A DNA stretch of 64,000 bases, taken from NCBI GenBank assembly GCA_964631835.1, contig CAZWAD010000005.1, positions 92,228 through 156,227 on the forward strand, in the 5' to 3' direction. How positions within the stretch are numbered: position 1 is the first letter of the stretch; every line of letters begins with the position of its first letter. The notes beneath the pieces are model-generated. The model did not search any database. It was not told where the DNA came from and saw nothing but the letters and a program-made list of their open reading frames with translations. The DNA comes from Bog-950 sp964631835 (GTDB lineage: Bacteria > Bacteroidota > Bacteroidia > Chitinophagales > LD1). A program made the translations under genes and the position numbers. Of the stretch, positions 17,673-26,020 are shown one piece after another.

Positions 17673-18938
17673 TTACTCCCTCATCAAAACCTGAATTGTG
17701 TTTCTTGAAATCTGCCGAAGAAGAATATCCTTGTCTTTAGTCAGTTTATCAATAATGCTCTGGTTAAAGTGGCGGATGGTTAACAGCGTAAGCCTGCTGT
17801 TTTGCGTTATGGTAAAATCGCTGCTTAACTCATGAATAATATTCTCAATTTTCTCCTGCTTAAAATCTACAACAATCGAAAAGCTGATGGCGGCATTCTG
17901 CATCATATTCACCCGCAGCCGGTTATCCGCAAAAGTGCCGAACACCTTGCTTAAATGCTCCTCCGCTATAAATGAAAAATCCTTTGCTGAGAAGGAAAGC
18001 AAAACCTGTTCGCGCTTATAAATAACAACCGGAGGAAGAAAAATAGTATTCGCGTTAGCGCTGATAACCGAGCCGCGCTTGTTGTAATTGACAAAACTGC
18101 GCACCTCCAATGGAATATTCTTATTCTGAATAGGTTTAATCGTTTTCGGATGAATCACGCTTGCTCCGTAATAAGTCATCTCAATCGCTTCATGGTATGT
18201 CAGTTCACTCAAAAACTGAGCCTCTGGAAATTCCTTTGGGTCAGCGTTCATTACTCCTTCCACATCTTTCCAAACCGTCATTCGCGATGCATTCAGCGAA
18301 TACGCAAAAATAGAAGCTGTATAATCAGAGCCTTCTCTTCCGAGTGTAGTTGAAAACCCTTCCGGTGTGCATCCCACAAAACCTTGTGTTATTACAAAAC
18401 CGGTTTTGAATAATTCAGGAACTTTTTTGCTGATGGTTTCTTCTGTCTTTTTAAAATCAACTTTTCCTTCTGTGTAAGCATAGTCGGTAAACAGAACTTC
18501 CTTTACATCCAGCAACGAGTTTTTAAGCCCGAGCGAGTTAGCGTAGTCGCTTACGATAGTAGTGGAAATATACTCGCCTGCAGAAACCACCTGGTCATAT
18601 ATGTAATTGTAATTGCGCGATGAATTTTCGTTCAAGAATTTCCGAACGCCATCAATAATTATTTTTACATCATCAGTTGCTTTTTTTAACCCACCGTTGC
18701 TGTATAAATTTTTAATAATATCCAGATGCTTTTCATAAATCGTATCTAAGTTCTTTTCCCATTCAGGTTTTGAAGCATAGTATAAGTTAACCACTGTCTC
18801 CAACTCATTTGTGGTTTTACCCATTGCTGAAATAACCACAACTTTCTCATTGAAACTGTTTTCTCTAAAGATAACAGCAACATTTTTCACTGCCTGTGCA
18901 TCTTTCACAGATGCACCCCCAAACTTGTACACTTCCAT
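17673..18938 (-). CDS. lysC: Monofunctional aspartate kinase
   Basis: 421 residues. Aspartokinase phosphorylates aspartate, the first step to lysine, threonine, methionine and diaminopimelate for peptidoglycan. It opens with VYKFGGASVKDA (residues 3-14), then VVVISAMGKTTNELE, the TTLGREGSDYTASIFA block near 212-227, and WKDVEGVMNADPKEFPEAQFL near 238-258, all diagnostic. The C-terminal about 130 residues form ACT-like regulatory repeats, suggesting feedback control by an amino acid. No homoserine dehydrogenase domain is attached. It lies five bases after the acetyltransferase gene on the same strand; 243 bases separate it from the next gene, with nothing recognisable between. Confidence 0.95.
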   Translation of the reverse strand: MEVYKFGGASVKDAQAVKNVAVIFRENSFNEKVVVISAMGKTTNELETVVNLYYASKPEWEKNLDTIYEKHLDIIKNLYSNGGLKKATDDVKIIIDGVRKFLNENSSRNYNYIYDQVVSAGEYISTTIVSDYANSLGLKNSLLDVKEVLFTDYAYTEGKVDFKKTEETISKKVPELFKTGFVITQGFVGCTPEGFSTTLGREGSDYTASIFAYSLNASRMTVWKDVEGVMNADPKEFPEAQFLSELTYHEAIEMTYYGASVIHPKTIKPIQNKNIPLEVRSFVNYNKRGSVISANANTIFLPPVVIYKREQVLLSFSAKDFSFIAEEHLSKVFGTFADNRLRVNMMQNAAISFSIVVDFKQEKIENIIHELSSDFTITQNSRLTLLTIRHFNQSIIDKLTKDKDILLRQISRNTIQVLMRE

Positions 18939-18943
18939 TATTT

Positions 18944-19444
18944 CTAATTAGCTGATTTACAATACGTGTTCAAATACGTGTTTATTTCAGTATCACTCAT
19001 TTTGCAGGTAATCCATTCTTTGTCAAACTCTGCACCAATTGTTCTGTAAAATTCAATAGCCGGAGTATTCCAATCTAGTACCTGCCAGCGTATTTGTGTT
19101 ACGCCTTTTTCGTTTGCGTCTCTCAAAACTTCGTTCAGCAGTTTCCTCCCTATGCCGAACCTCCGGTAACTTTCGGTTACAATTAAATCATCCAGGTAAA
19201 AAATCCGTCCTTTCCAGGTTGAATATGCGGTGTAGTACAACGCCATGCCTATAATTTCATTGGTATCAGCAGCCTCTGCAACAAACACTTTATAAATCGG
19301 GTTTCTACCGAAGCCATCTTCTCTCAGCTTATCTTCGGTATTAACAACCGCCTCCGGTGCGCGTTCAAACAAGGCAAGCTCTTTTACCAGTCGGAACATA
19401 CCCGGTACATCGTTCACATCACCTCTGCGGATAATAAAACTCAT
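18944..19444 (-). CDS. GNAT acetyltransferase, diamine acetyltransferase-like
   Basis: 166 residues of the GNAT fold. Motif A is YLDDLIVTESYRRFGIGRKLLNEV with the acetyl-CoA loop RRFGIG near 114-119; motif B follows as RWQVLDWNTPAIEFYRTIGAEF. The start IRRGDVNDVPGMFRLVKELALFE and the WNTPAIEFY segment are close to spermidine/thialysine acetyltransferase (SAT2-like) proteins, so a polyamine or amino-acid-side-chain substrate is plausible, not shown. It is immediately upstream of lysC (five bases), so both are likely cotranscribed, though a shared pathway is not evident. Confidence 0.82.
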   Translation of the reverse strand: MSFIIRRGDVNDVPGMFRLVKELALFERAPEAVVNTEDKLREDGFGRNPIYKVFVAEAADTNEIIGMALYYTAYSTWKGRIFYLDDLIVTESYRRFGIGRKLLNEVLRDANEKGVTQIRWQVLDWNTPAIEFYRTIGAEFDKEWITCKMSDTEINTYLNTYCKSAN

Positions 19445-19547
19445 TGTTCAATTTTGAGGGCTGCAAAGATATTCTTCGGTTGATATTTTAAAAGAAGGTG
19501 TGAAACCCTATTTGATATATTTGTTTATCCAGTTATTACTTTTTTAA

Positions 19548-20516
19548 ATGAAAATAGGAACACCAATCTCCCGATTTCTTGAAGGCACTACGAATATCGA
19601 ATTAGCCAAGGTCATCTACTCGCTCGCTGAAGGCTGTAAAATCATCAACGGTTTTGTACGCAATGCAGCTCTTGCCGATATAACAGGAGCAACAGGTAAC
19701 ACGAACGTACAGGGGGAAGCCGTTCAAAAACTTGATGCGCTTTCCAATCAAATTCTGATGGATTACCTCAAAGCCAGCGAAACCTGTGCCGGTTATCTTT
19801 CAGAAGAAAACGAAGGAATTGTCACCCTGAATGAAAATGGGAAATACACCATTGCTGTTGACCCGCTTGATGGCTCATCGAATATTGATGTTGCCGCCCC
19901 TATAGGAACAATTTTTGCAGTAAACGAAAGAAATAGTTCGGCTGGTGCGGTAACTGAAGCTGATTTCTTACAGAAAGGCTCGGCAGCGAAAGCTGCCGGG
20001 TATTTTATTTATGGCAGTTCAACCATACTCGTTTTAGCAATGGGCAATAGTGTTAATGGATTTACATTAAGTTCTGCCGATAATCAGTTTCAGCTATCTC
20101 ACCCTGAAATAAAAATTCCTGATACCGGGAAAATTTATTCTGTAAATCAAGGGAATTATGAAAAGTTTGATGACAGTTTGAAAAGCTTTATCTCCTGGTG
20201 TACAGATATCGATAAAAATACATCTCGTCCTTTTTCTCTGCGTTATATAGGCTCTATGGTTGGCGATATCCATCGCACACTTCTTAAAGGTGGAATTTTC
20301 ATTTATCCGGCAAACAAAGGAGAGTCTAAGGGAAAACTTCGGTTGCTGTATGAATGTATTCCTATGTCGTTTATTGTGGAGCAAGCTGGTGGAAAAGCAA
20401 CAAATAGCAAGCAGCGGATTCTCGATATTCAACCTGCGGAGTTTCATGAACGCAGCGCTGTTTTCATTGGCTCCGGCTACCTTGTTGAAAAAGTTCATGA
20501 ATTCGGAAAGGCATAG
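19548..20516 (+). CDS. fbp: Class I fructose-1,6-bisphosphatase
   Basis: 322 residues. Hydrolyses fructose 1,6-bisphosphate to fructose 6-phosphate in gluconeogenesis. The metal and phosphate site VDPLDGSSNID is near residues 104-114, preceded by the acidic YLSEENEG metal ligands (about 83-90); FSLRYIGSMVGDIHRTLLKGG near 227-247 carries the phosphate-binding Arg/Tyr, and KLRLLYECIPMSFIVEQAGG near 264-283 is the C-terminal hallmark. The ATG at 19548 gives the usual N-terminus. A gluconeogenic partner, class I aldolase, lies at 56965-58026. The next gene begins 9 bases downstream. Confidence 0.96.
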   Translation: MKIGTPISRFLEGTTNIELAKVIYSLAEGCKIINGFVRNAALADITGATGNTNVQGEAVQKLDALSNQILMDYLKASETCAGYLSEENEGIVTLNENGKYTIAVDPLDGSSNIDVAAPIGTIFAVNERNSSAGAVTEADFLQKGSAAKAAGYFIYGSSTILVLAMGNSVNGFTLSSADNQFQLSHPEIKIPDTGKIYSVNQGNYEKFDDSLKSFISWCTDIDKNTSRPFSLRYIGSMVGDIHRTLLKGGIFIYPANKGESKGKLRLLYECIPMSFIVEQAGGKATNSKQRILDIQPAEFHERSAVFIGSGYLVEKVHEFGKA

Positions 20517-20525
20517 CAAAACTGA

Positions 20526-21701
20526 ATGAAAAAGAATCTGTTGTTTGCTTTTTTTCTTACCACACAAACACTGTTTGCGCAAACGTATCCTGTTGCCTTA
20601 AACGACACTTTCTCCGTAAATAAAAACAACACTGTTAATCTACCTGTACTTAGTAACGATTTTGATGCAGACGGAGACTCTTTAACCATTACTCTCTTTC
20701 TCCCTCCCGCTAACGGTAGTGCATCTCTTTATGCAAACCAGATTATGTACACACCCCATTTCAATTTTTCAGGGGGTGATATGCTCAGCTATATAATTTG
20801 CGATGCAACAAATCTTTGCGATACAGCAGCAGTTTATATTTCTGTTTTGAATACAAACAATGCACCGGTTGCCCTTAGCGATAATTATTCAGTAGCTGAA
20901 AACTCTTCCATTCTGCTTCCAGTTACCAGCAATGACTTCGACCCGGATGGCGAGGCATTATCTGTGTCTTTAATTGTTCTACCTGCTCATGGAACTGCTT
21001 CAGTTGTAGGTAATCTGATAAGCTATATGCCTGACTCATTTTACTTTGGTATTGATTCTTTAGTTTATGCAATTTGTGACACCGGTAATTTGTGCGACAC
21101 GGCAACTGTTTACATTTTTATTAACGGCTCTAATAGTTCACCGGTTGCTACCGATGACCAATTTACATTTACAGATACCCTGCGTTCGGCTTTTTTAGAT
21201 GTATTGTTTAACGATTCAGACAGTGAGGGGGATTCGCTTTTTGTTTCGAAAGGGATAGACCTAGATAATACAAACATTCTCGGCAGTTTAAGTGTTGACT
21301 CAGTTACCGGCAGGCTTGTTTTTATCCGCAACGGTCTGTCATGCGGTACAGAGGTTTTCTCATACATAGTTTGCGATTTCAATTCCTGTGACACTGCTTT
21401 GGTTTCGGTTACTATTAATTGCCCTTCCGAAATTTTTCTTACCGAAGGCTTTTCACCAGATGGCGATGGAATAAATGATAAACTTGTTTTTACCGGGCTT
21501 GAATATTTTGCACCGGCATCGCTTAAAGTTTTTAATCGTTACGGGAATATCGTTTATACCAATGAAGACTATAAAAACGATTGGGATGGAACTTACTCTT
21601 TGAATGATAACCACAAACCTCTTCCTGACGGTACATACTTTTATATTCTGCATCTTTTCAATAACCGCAGCTACAGAAACTTTCTGGTAATTAACCGGTA
21701 G
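20526..21701 (+). CDS. Secreted cadherin-like repeat protein with T9SS type B sorting domain
   Basis: 391 residues. The signal peptide is MKKNLLFAFFLTTQTLFAQ. Three tandem cadherin-like/Big_9 domains of about 90 residues follow (PVALNDTFSVNKNN, PVALSDNYSVAENS, PVATDDQFTFTDT), each with an NDFD-DGD or NDSDSEGD calcium-type loop and a YIICD/YAICD/YIVCD strand. The last about 90 residues start with TEGFSPDGDGINDKLV and contain FNRYGNIVYTN and PDGTYFYIL: the gliding-motility-associated (CHU_C) domain, i.e. T9SS type B signal. Predicted surface adhesin or matrix protein. It may be transcribed with fbp (9-base gap), although the functions look unrelated. Confidence 0.92.
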   Translation: MKKNLLFAFFLTTQTLFAQTYPVALNDTFSVNKNNTVNLPVLSNDFDADGDSLTITLFLPPANGSASLYANQIMYTPHFNFSGGDMLSYIICDATNLCDTAAVYISVLNTNNAPVALSDNYSVAENSSILLPVTSNDFDPDGEALSVSLIVLPAHGTASVVGNLISYMPDSFYFGIDSLVYAICDTGNLCDTATVYIFINGSNSSPVATDDQFTFTDTLRSAFLDVLFNDSDSEGDSLFVSKGIDLDNTNILGSLSVDSVTGRLVFIRNGLSCGTEVFSYIVCDFNSCDTALVSVTINCPSEIFLTEGFSPDGDGINDKLVFTGLEYFAPASLKVFNRYGNIVYTNEDYKNDWDGTYSLNDNHKPLPDGTYFYILHLFNNRSYRNFLVINR

Positions 21702-21779
21702 ATTTTCAAGTAAAAGGTTAATAAACTGGAGAAAACAACAGGAGTAAACTTTTATGTCTTAATGATTTAGCAACTCCTG

Positions 21780-23081
21780 CTAAATCATAGCTGTATCTAT
21801 AAACAGCCGAACCTTCCCCTCTGCGTCTTTACTGTATTGTTTCATGGCTTCATACATTTCGGGGCGGTCATAAATCACGAAATACATAAACGGGTCATAG
21901 ATGATGCTTTTCTTGACATCAAAATGCGGGTCGCCATCGGCAGCATTAAGAACCGTCACCTGCACTTTATGTTCTTTGCGGAATTTATAAGCGGCACCCT
22001 TTACCAATTGGCGGACATTTTTTGGCGAGCCCACGAGCAGAGTCGGATAAAGAATTCTGTCAGTAATTTTCATAGAATCAATCACTTTAAAAAAACCCTT
22101 TGGGTTTTGAAGTTTGAGATGCATGTAATCGCCCCAGTTAATGATAAAACCCGCAGCATCGAAACTGCCGTCTTCATCAGGGAGCATGAAAATGCGTGAA
22201 GTAGCAGAGGAACCAAGAATCCTGTCCACCATCCGGTTAAAGTTATCCTCGGAATGAAGTTGATTGAAAACATATCTTCCGCGTAGTGCTTTAATACGAT
22301 TGTAATATTCTTTAAGGGCTGTCTTATCGTTTGAGATGTCAACTAATTTTTTTGCAGAACTGCTGCTGCCAATCACCATATTGATGTGCGTGTTATTGCG
22401 CATAGGGAGGGTTTCGAAAAACTTACCCGTGCGCTGGCTATTCATTTTCAGCGCATCTACAATAGCCTGGTTCTCTCTTCCCATAGATGCGTACACAAAG
22501 TGAACATCGTTGAGTGTAACAATATCGAGCAAAATGCTGAACATGGTGGTGAAAATTCTTTTCCTGCGGTATATGGGTTGCCCGTTTACCGTGCGTTCAC
22601 TCAAGCGAAGCACATTATAATAATAGCCCTGAAGCTTTTGACCATCAGGTGAAGTAAAATCAATAATGTTTGCATGGATGTAGGCAATCATGTTGTAGTC
22701 TTTGCTGCCGTCCTCACCGGTTTCAAGCGGATGAAGAACAACTACAATGATGGCATCGTCAAAAAAATACTGAACCGAATCAGGAAATTTATGAAAGTAG
22801 CTCTGGAAAGTAAGTTTGCCTTCGCCTTTTTCGTTCACATGTTTTTCAGGAACTGAAACCACTTCCCGACATTCGCTGTAAAAAAACTCAGCGTCATCGC
22901 GCAAATCAAAATGTGATAACACCGAAGAAATTTCTTTCATCAGTTTAATCGGAAAGGCAAGCATGATGAGTTCATCTTCAAAAGCATCATCGCATTCAAT
23001 ATCACGCCTGATGTATTTCAACTGAGAAGGATTCTGCGGGTCTTTGCCCTCTATGTAATAGTAGTGCCGCTTCTTACTCAT
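21780..23081 (-). CDS. Protein with two GNAT-like halves, partner of serine palmitoyltransferase
   Basis: 433 residues, soluble, no signal peptide. I see two acyltransferase-like halves. In the first (about 100-230), DYNMIAYIHANIIDF is followed by RRKRIFTTMFSILLDIVTLN, like the acyl-CoA-binding motif A, and ASMGRENQAIVDALKMN, like motif B. In the second (about 305-415), AGFIINWGDYMHLKL precedes LLVGSPKNVRQLVKGAAYKF and DPFMYFVIYD. The gene follows spt by 25 bases on the same strand, so both are one operon. A GNAT-type bacterial ceramide synthase is known in Caulobacter; by analogy this could N-acylate the long-chain base made by SPT. That is inference; sequence identity to it cannot be judged here. 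Confidence 0.6.
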   Translation of the reverse strand: MSKKRHYYYIEGKDPQNPSQLKYIRRDIECDDAFEDELIMLAFPIKLMKEISSVLSHFDLRDDAEFFYSECREVVSVPEKHVNEKGEGKLTFQSYFHKFPDSVQYFFDDAIIVVVLHPLETGEDGSKDYNMIAYIHANIIDFTSPDGQKLQGYYYNVLRLSERTVNGQPIYRRKRIFTTMFSILLDIVTLNDVHFVYASMGRENQAIVDALKMNSQRTGKFFETLPMRNNTHINMVIGSSSSAKKLVDISNDKTALKEYYNRIKALRGRYVFNQLHSEDNFNRMVDRILGSSATSRIFMLPDEDGSFDAAGFIINWGDYMHLKLQNPKGFFKVIDSMKITDRILYPTLLVGSPKNVRQLVKGAAYKFRKEHKVQVTVLNAADGDPHFDVKKSIIYDPFMYFVIYDRPEMYEAMKQYSKDAEGKVRLFIDTAMI

Positions 23082-23106
23082 ACTACAACCTGCTAAGAGG
23101 TCAGTT

Positions 23107-24342
23107 TTAATCCGAATTTATTTCCTTTAGAAACGATACCGGTGCGTGCCCGTTCAGTAAGCCGATTTGCCTGCCAACCTTTATAAACTTATCGATAATA
23201 AAATCAAGGTGTCCGTCTTCATGTGTAGCCATGTAACTGGTGCGTAGCATCTGCATACCCGGAGGGGTAGCAGGCGAGATAAATGCATTAACAAAAACAC
23301 CCTCTTCATAAAGCATTTTCCAGATGGTAAATGTTTTTTCATCGTCACCAATAATAACAGGAACGATTGCGGCTTGCCCCTCCACAACTAAAAAGCCAGC
23401 TTGCTGCAAGCCCTGACGAACCTTGTCAGCATTTCTGCGTACTTTTGCTGCGAGTTCGGGTTGGGCTATTAAAATTTCAAGCGCGGCTGTGGCAGCAGCA
23501 ACCGAAGCCGGAGTAGGGGAAGCAGAAAATATCAGTGCAGGTGATTTATGTTTCAGGTAATTAATAACCCGTTCGGGTCCGGCAGCAAACCCGCCAAGCG
23601 AAGCGAGGGTTTTGCTGAAAGTGCAAACAATCAGGTCAATATCGTTTTGGGCATTAAAATAATGGCAGGTTCCCCGGCCGCCTTCTCCCATCACTCCAAA
23701 ACCGTGGGCGTCATCCACTAAAACATTAGCGTTATATTTCTTTGCTACTTTTTTCAGCGCATCAAGATTTGCGATAGTTCCCAAAGCGCTGAATACACCA
23801 TCAGTAACAATCAACTTGTTAGCTTCTTCAGGAACTTGTTTCAGCCTGCGTTCCAGATCATCGGTATCGTTGTGTTTGTAGCGCAGCACATTTACATTTA
23901 GAGATGCCCCGAGCAAATTACCAGCTACAATGCTTGCATGATTATCCTTATCGCTGAGTATATAATCGCCTTTATTCAATAAAGGAAAGATAACCCCCTG
24001 TCCTGCCTGATAGCCTGTACTGAAAAGAAGAGCAGCTTCTTTACCCATGAATCGGGCAATCTTTTCTTCAAGTTCAATATGAAGGTCAATGGTTCCGGTC
24101 AGGAATCTGGAGCCTGAGCAACTGGTGCCGTATTTCTCAATGGCTTTAACCGCGGCTTCTTTTACCATCGGGTGAGCGGTGAGACCAAGGTAGTTATTAC
24201 TGCCTGCCATTACCACCTTTCTACCCTCCATCATCACTACCGGCCCTTCGCTTTCCTGGATAGGTCGAAAGTAGGGGTATATGCCTTTCTCTTTTGTTAT
24301 ATCCGCAATGTCGTACTCAAAACACTTGTCGAAAAGCCCCAT
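23107..24342 (-). CDS. spt: Serine palmitoyltransferase (alpha-oxoamine synthase family)
   Basis: 411 residues. Condenses serine with an acyl-CoA or acyl-ACP to 3-ketosphinganine, the first step of sphingolipid synthesis. The N-terminal KEKGIYPYFRPIQ (17-29), GSNNYLGL (48-54) and KYGTSCSGSRFLTGTIDLH (70-88) match the Sphingobacterium/Bacteroides enzymes more than BioF or Kbl. H135 (DKDNHASI) stacks on PLP, D210-D211-H213 (VDDAHGFG) hold the cofactor, and K244 (TFSKTLASLGG) is the Schiff-base lysine. A BioF role is possible, since the family is close and bioA/bioD lie 22 kb away, but the YFRPIQ signature favours SPT. First gene of a two-gene operon. Confidence 0.87.
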   Translation of the reverse strand: MGLFDKCFEYDIADITKEKGIYPYFRPIQESEGPVVMMEGRKVVMAGSNNYLGLTAHPMVKEAAVKAIEKYGTSCSGSRFLTGTIDLHIELEEKIARFMGKEAALLFSTGYQAGQGVIFPLLNKGDYILSDKDNHASIVAGNLLGASLNVNVLRYKHNDTDDLERRLKQVPEEANKLIVTDGVFSALGTIANLDALKKVAKKYNANVLVDDAHGFGVMGEGGRGTCHYFNAQNDIDLIVCTFSKTLASLGGFAAGPERVINYLKHKSPALIFSASPTPASVAAATAALEILIAQPELAAKVRRNADKVRQGLQQAGFLVVEGQAAIVPVIIGDDEKTFTIWKMLYEEGVFVNAFISPATPPGMQMLRTSYMATHEDGHLDFIIDKFIKVGRQIGLLNGHAPVSFLKEINSD

Positions 24343-24475
24343 AGGATAGTTTTCGTTAACGAATAAAAAATCCTTAACAGCGCAAAGATGAAATTATTCA
24401 GAGAAAATTACGCAGGAATAAAAAAAGAGAGCTTGTTTGTGGATAAATAACCATCCTTTTTCCTGAAAATAAAAG

Positions 24476-24498
24476 CGCCCTAGGCAATGCCTTGGGCG
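24476..24498 (-). terminator. Terminator downstream of tRNA-Lys
   Basis: A ten-base-pair stem with one mismatch (CGCCCAAGGC / GCCTAGGGCG, loop ATT, read on the minus strand) is followed by CTTTTATTTT. It lies 5 bases after the 3' end of the tRNA gene and reads as its rho-independent terminator. Confidence 0.8.
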
Positions 24499-24503
24499 TT
24501 TAG

Positions 24504-24576
24504 TGATTCTGTCGGGATTCGAACCCGAGACCCATACATTAAAAGTGTATTGCTCTACCAGCTGAGCTACAGAATC
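24504..24576 (-). tRNA. tRNA-Lys (anticodon UUU)
   Basis: 73 bases. Acceptor stem GATTCTG / CAGAATC with discriminator A; D-arm GCTC-AGCTGGTAGA-GC; anticodon stem ATACA / TGTAT around loop CTTTTAA giving anticodon TTT; variable loop GGGTC; T-arm TCGGG-TTCGAAT-CCCGA. CCA is not encoded. A stand-alone gene with its own terminator, in the 318-base gap between spt and the outer-membrane protein gene; that gap holds no other feature. Confidence 0.97.
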
Positions 24577-24660
24577 AAACCCGTTTTTCAAAAACGAGGC
24601 GCAAATATATACGCTTTGACCAAAACTAAAACTGTATTTTTTTAAAAATACGTGGAGCTT

Positions 24661-25998
24661 TCAGAATGATGTTGCCAGCCGCAGATATAATCCTGTGCCG
24701 GTATAATGAGATGGGGCAACCAATCCAATAAGATTTGAAGTGCCGATTGTAAAATCAAAATACTTCCATGATTTCGAGAAATCAACTCCCAGATTAAACA
24801 GGCTGTAATTCCCACCTCCGGCACTTACTGAAAAAACCATATCGGGCTTGATAAAATAATTGGCTTTCGCAAAGCCATAGACGTAATACCGGGGGATATG
24901 GCGGTACTGTAATCCTGCACTTAAAACAAGTTTATTGCGTAAAAGAGGTTTGGAAAAAACAATTGAAGCGGTAAATGGAATGAAGAGTGAATATTTGTTT
25001 GCTGTGCGTGATGGAAGGTTTGCACGTACAGCACTATCCAGATTCAGCGTATCAAAAGTCTGACTGCTGAAAGAAGTCAGGTCAGGAATAGTTATTCCCT
25101 GAAAGTGAACCGACTTCACTGCTGAATAGTTAACAGGTGTGGTTCTGAAACTCATTATCCCAATGTCAGAAATGTCGAGAGTTATCTTCCATTTGTTGCG
25201 GTTCATGAAACCGATGTTGAAGTCCCCGGAGCCTCCGATTCCGTTCAACTGCCCGAAATTTGTTGCTCCTTCGCGGGCGGTATTAAAGCTAAGGTCGTAG
25301 TTAATGTCAATAAACTCACCGTCAGGCGCTGTGTAAAGCCAGGCGTTATTGGTTCTAATATCCTGGTTGTTTATCACCTGGATAAACGAAAGTCCTACAC
25401 CAAATTGAACCTGGTATTTGCCGTAATCAAATTTCTTTTTGATTCCTGCCGAGGTTTGGCTGAAGATAAAATTCTGAAAACGAAGATTGCTCAGATCAAC
25501 AGTATCGTCTTCAAAGCGGGCGTTACCGTAAAATATCAGTTCGTATGTTTCTTTGGCGGCAGTAATATTCCTCGTTTGGCGGTGATGATGACTTACATAA
25601 AACGTACCGTCCCATTTTTTCAGATAGCGCTGGTAAGTAATCCCGGTTTTCATAAAATCTTCAAAGCGCAACTTGTCCTTTATCCGGTTATTTGTACGGT
25701 CTTTCAGTGCTTTCGAAATCGGGCGCCTGAAAATCATGTTGAAAGCTAAACTTGCCGGTGCGGCATTGGAGTTTCCGGAATAATCGAAGTCAAGTGTGAT
25801 GCGGTTGTTTGCTCCATACCTTAAATCTTCATTAAAGACATTATTCAAAGTTGAGGATGAATGATTGTAAAGCCAGGCGTATGTCGGGGATGGCGAGTTC
25901 TTAATCTCTTTAACGGCTGTATTTGTCGAGTCTTGCGCTGAAATGCTTAATATAAAGAGTGAAAATATTGTAATTGTAAGTAAACGGTTCTTCATCAT
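24661..25998 (-). CDS. Predicted outer-membrane beta-barrel protein (DUF5723-like)
   Basis: 445 residues. A signal peptide (KNRLLTITIFSLFILSISAQ) favours an ATG at 25998 or 25995 over one at 26034, which would overlap the upstream gene. The mature protein has many alternating beta strands typical of an outer-membrane barrel (for example LDFDYSGNSNAAPASLAFNM, WKITLDISDIGIMSF, LVLSAGLQYRHIPRYYVYG) and ends in a strand with terminal phenylalanine (LYLRLATSF), as outer-membrane proteins do. It resembles the Bacteroidota DUF5723 group, of unknown function. It is downstream of, and 22 bases from, the lipoprotein gene at 26021-28138; the two probably act together at the outer membrane. Confidence 0.72.
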   Translation of the reverse strand: MMKNRLLTITIFSLFILSISAQDSTNTAVKEIKNSPSPTYAWLYNHSSSTLNNVFNEDLRYGANNRITLDFDYSGNSNAAPASLAFNMIFRRPISKALKDRTNNRIKDKLRFEDFMKTGITYQRYLKKWDGTFYVSHHHRQTRNITAAKETYELIFYGNARFEDDTVDLSNLRFQNFIFSQTSAGIKKKFDYGKYQVQFGVGLSFIQVINNQDIRTNNAWLYTAPDGEFIDINYDLSFNTAREGATNFGQLNGIGGSGDFNIGFMNRNKWKITLDISDIGIMSFRTTPVNYSAVKSVHFQGITIPDLTSFSSQTFDTLNLDSAVRANLPSRTANKYSLFIPFTASIVFSKPLLRNKLVLSAGLQYRHIPRYYVYGFAKANYFIKPDMVFSVSAGGGNYSLFNLGVDFSKSWKYFDFTIGTSNLIGLVAPSHYTGTGLYLRLATSF

Positions 25999-26020
25999 TC
26001 TGCTCAACTTATTCCTGAGG

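Noticed and set aside
23107..24342. BioF (8-amino-7-oxononanoate synthase) instead of serine palmitoyltransferase
   Set aside because: Same family, but the YFRPIQ start and SCSGSRFLTGTIDLH block match Bacteroidota/Sphingobacteria SPT, and the partner gene is not a biotin gene. Not fully excluded.
24620..24660. Fourth copy of the array leader (AAAACTGTATTTTTTT)
   Set aside because: Similar by eye but lacks the GCG or GGC, is not followed by a 21-bp array, and is explained by a terminator-like hairpin.
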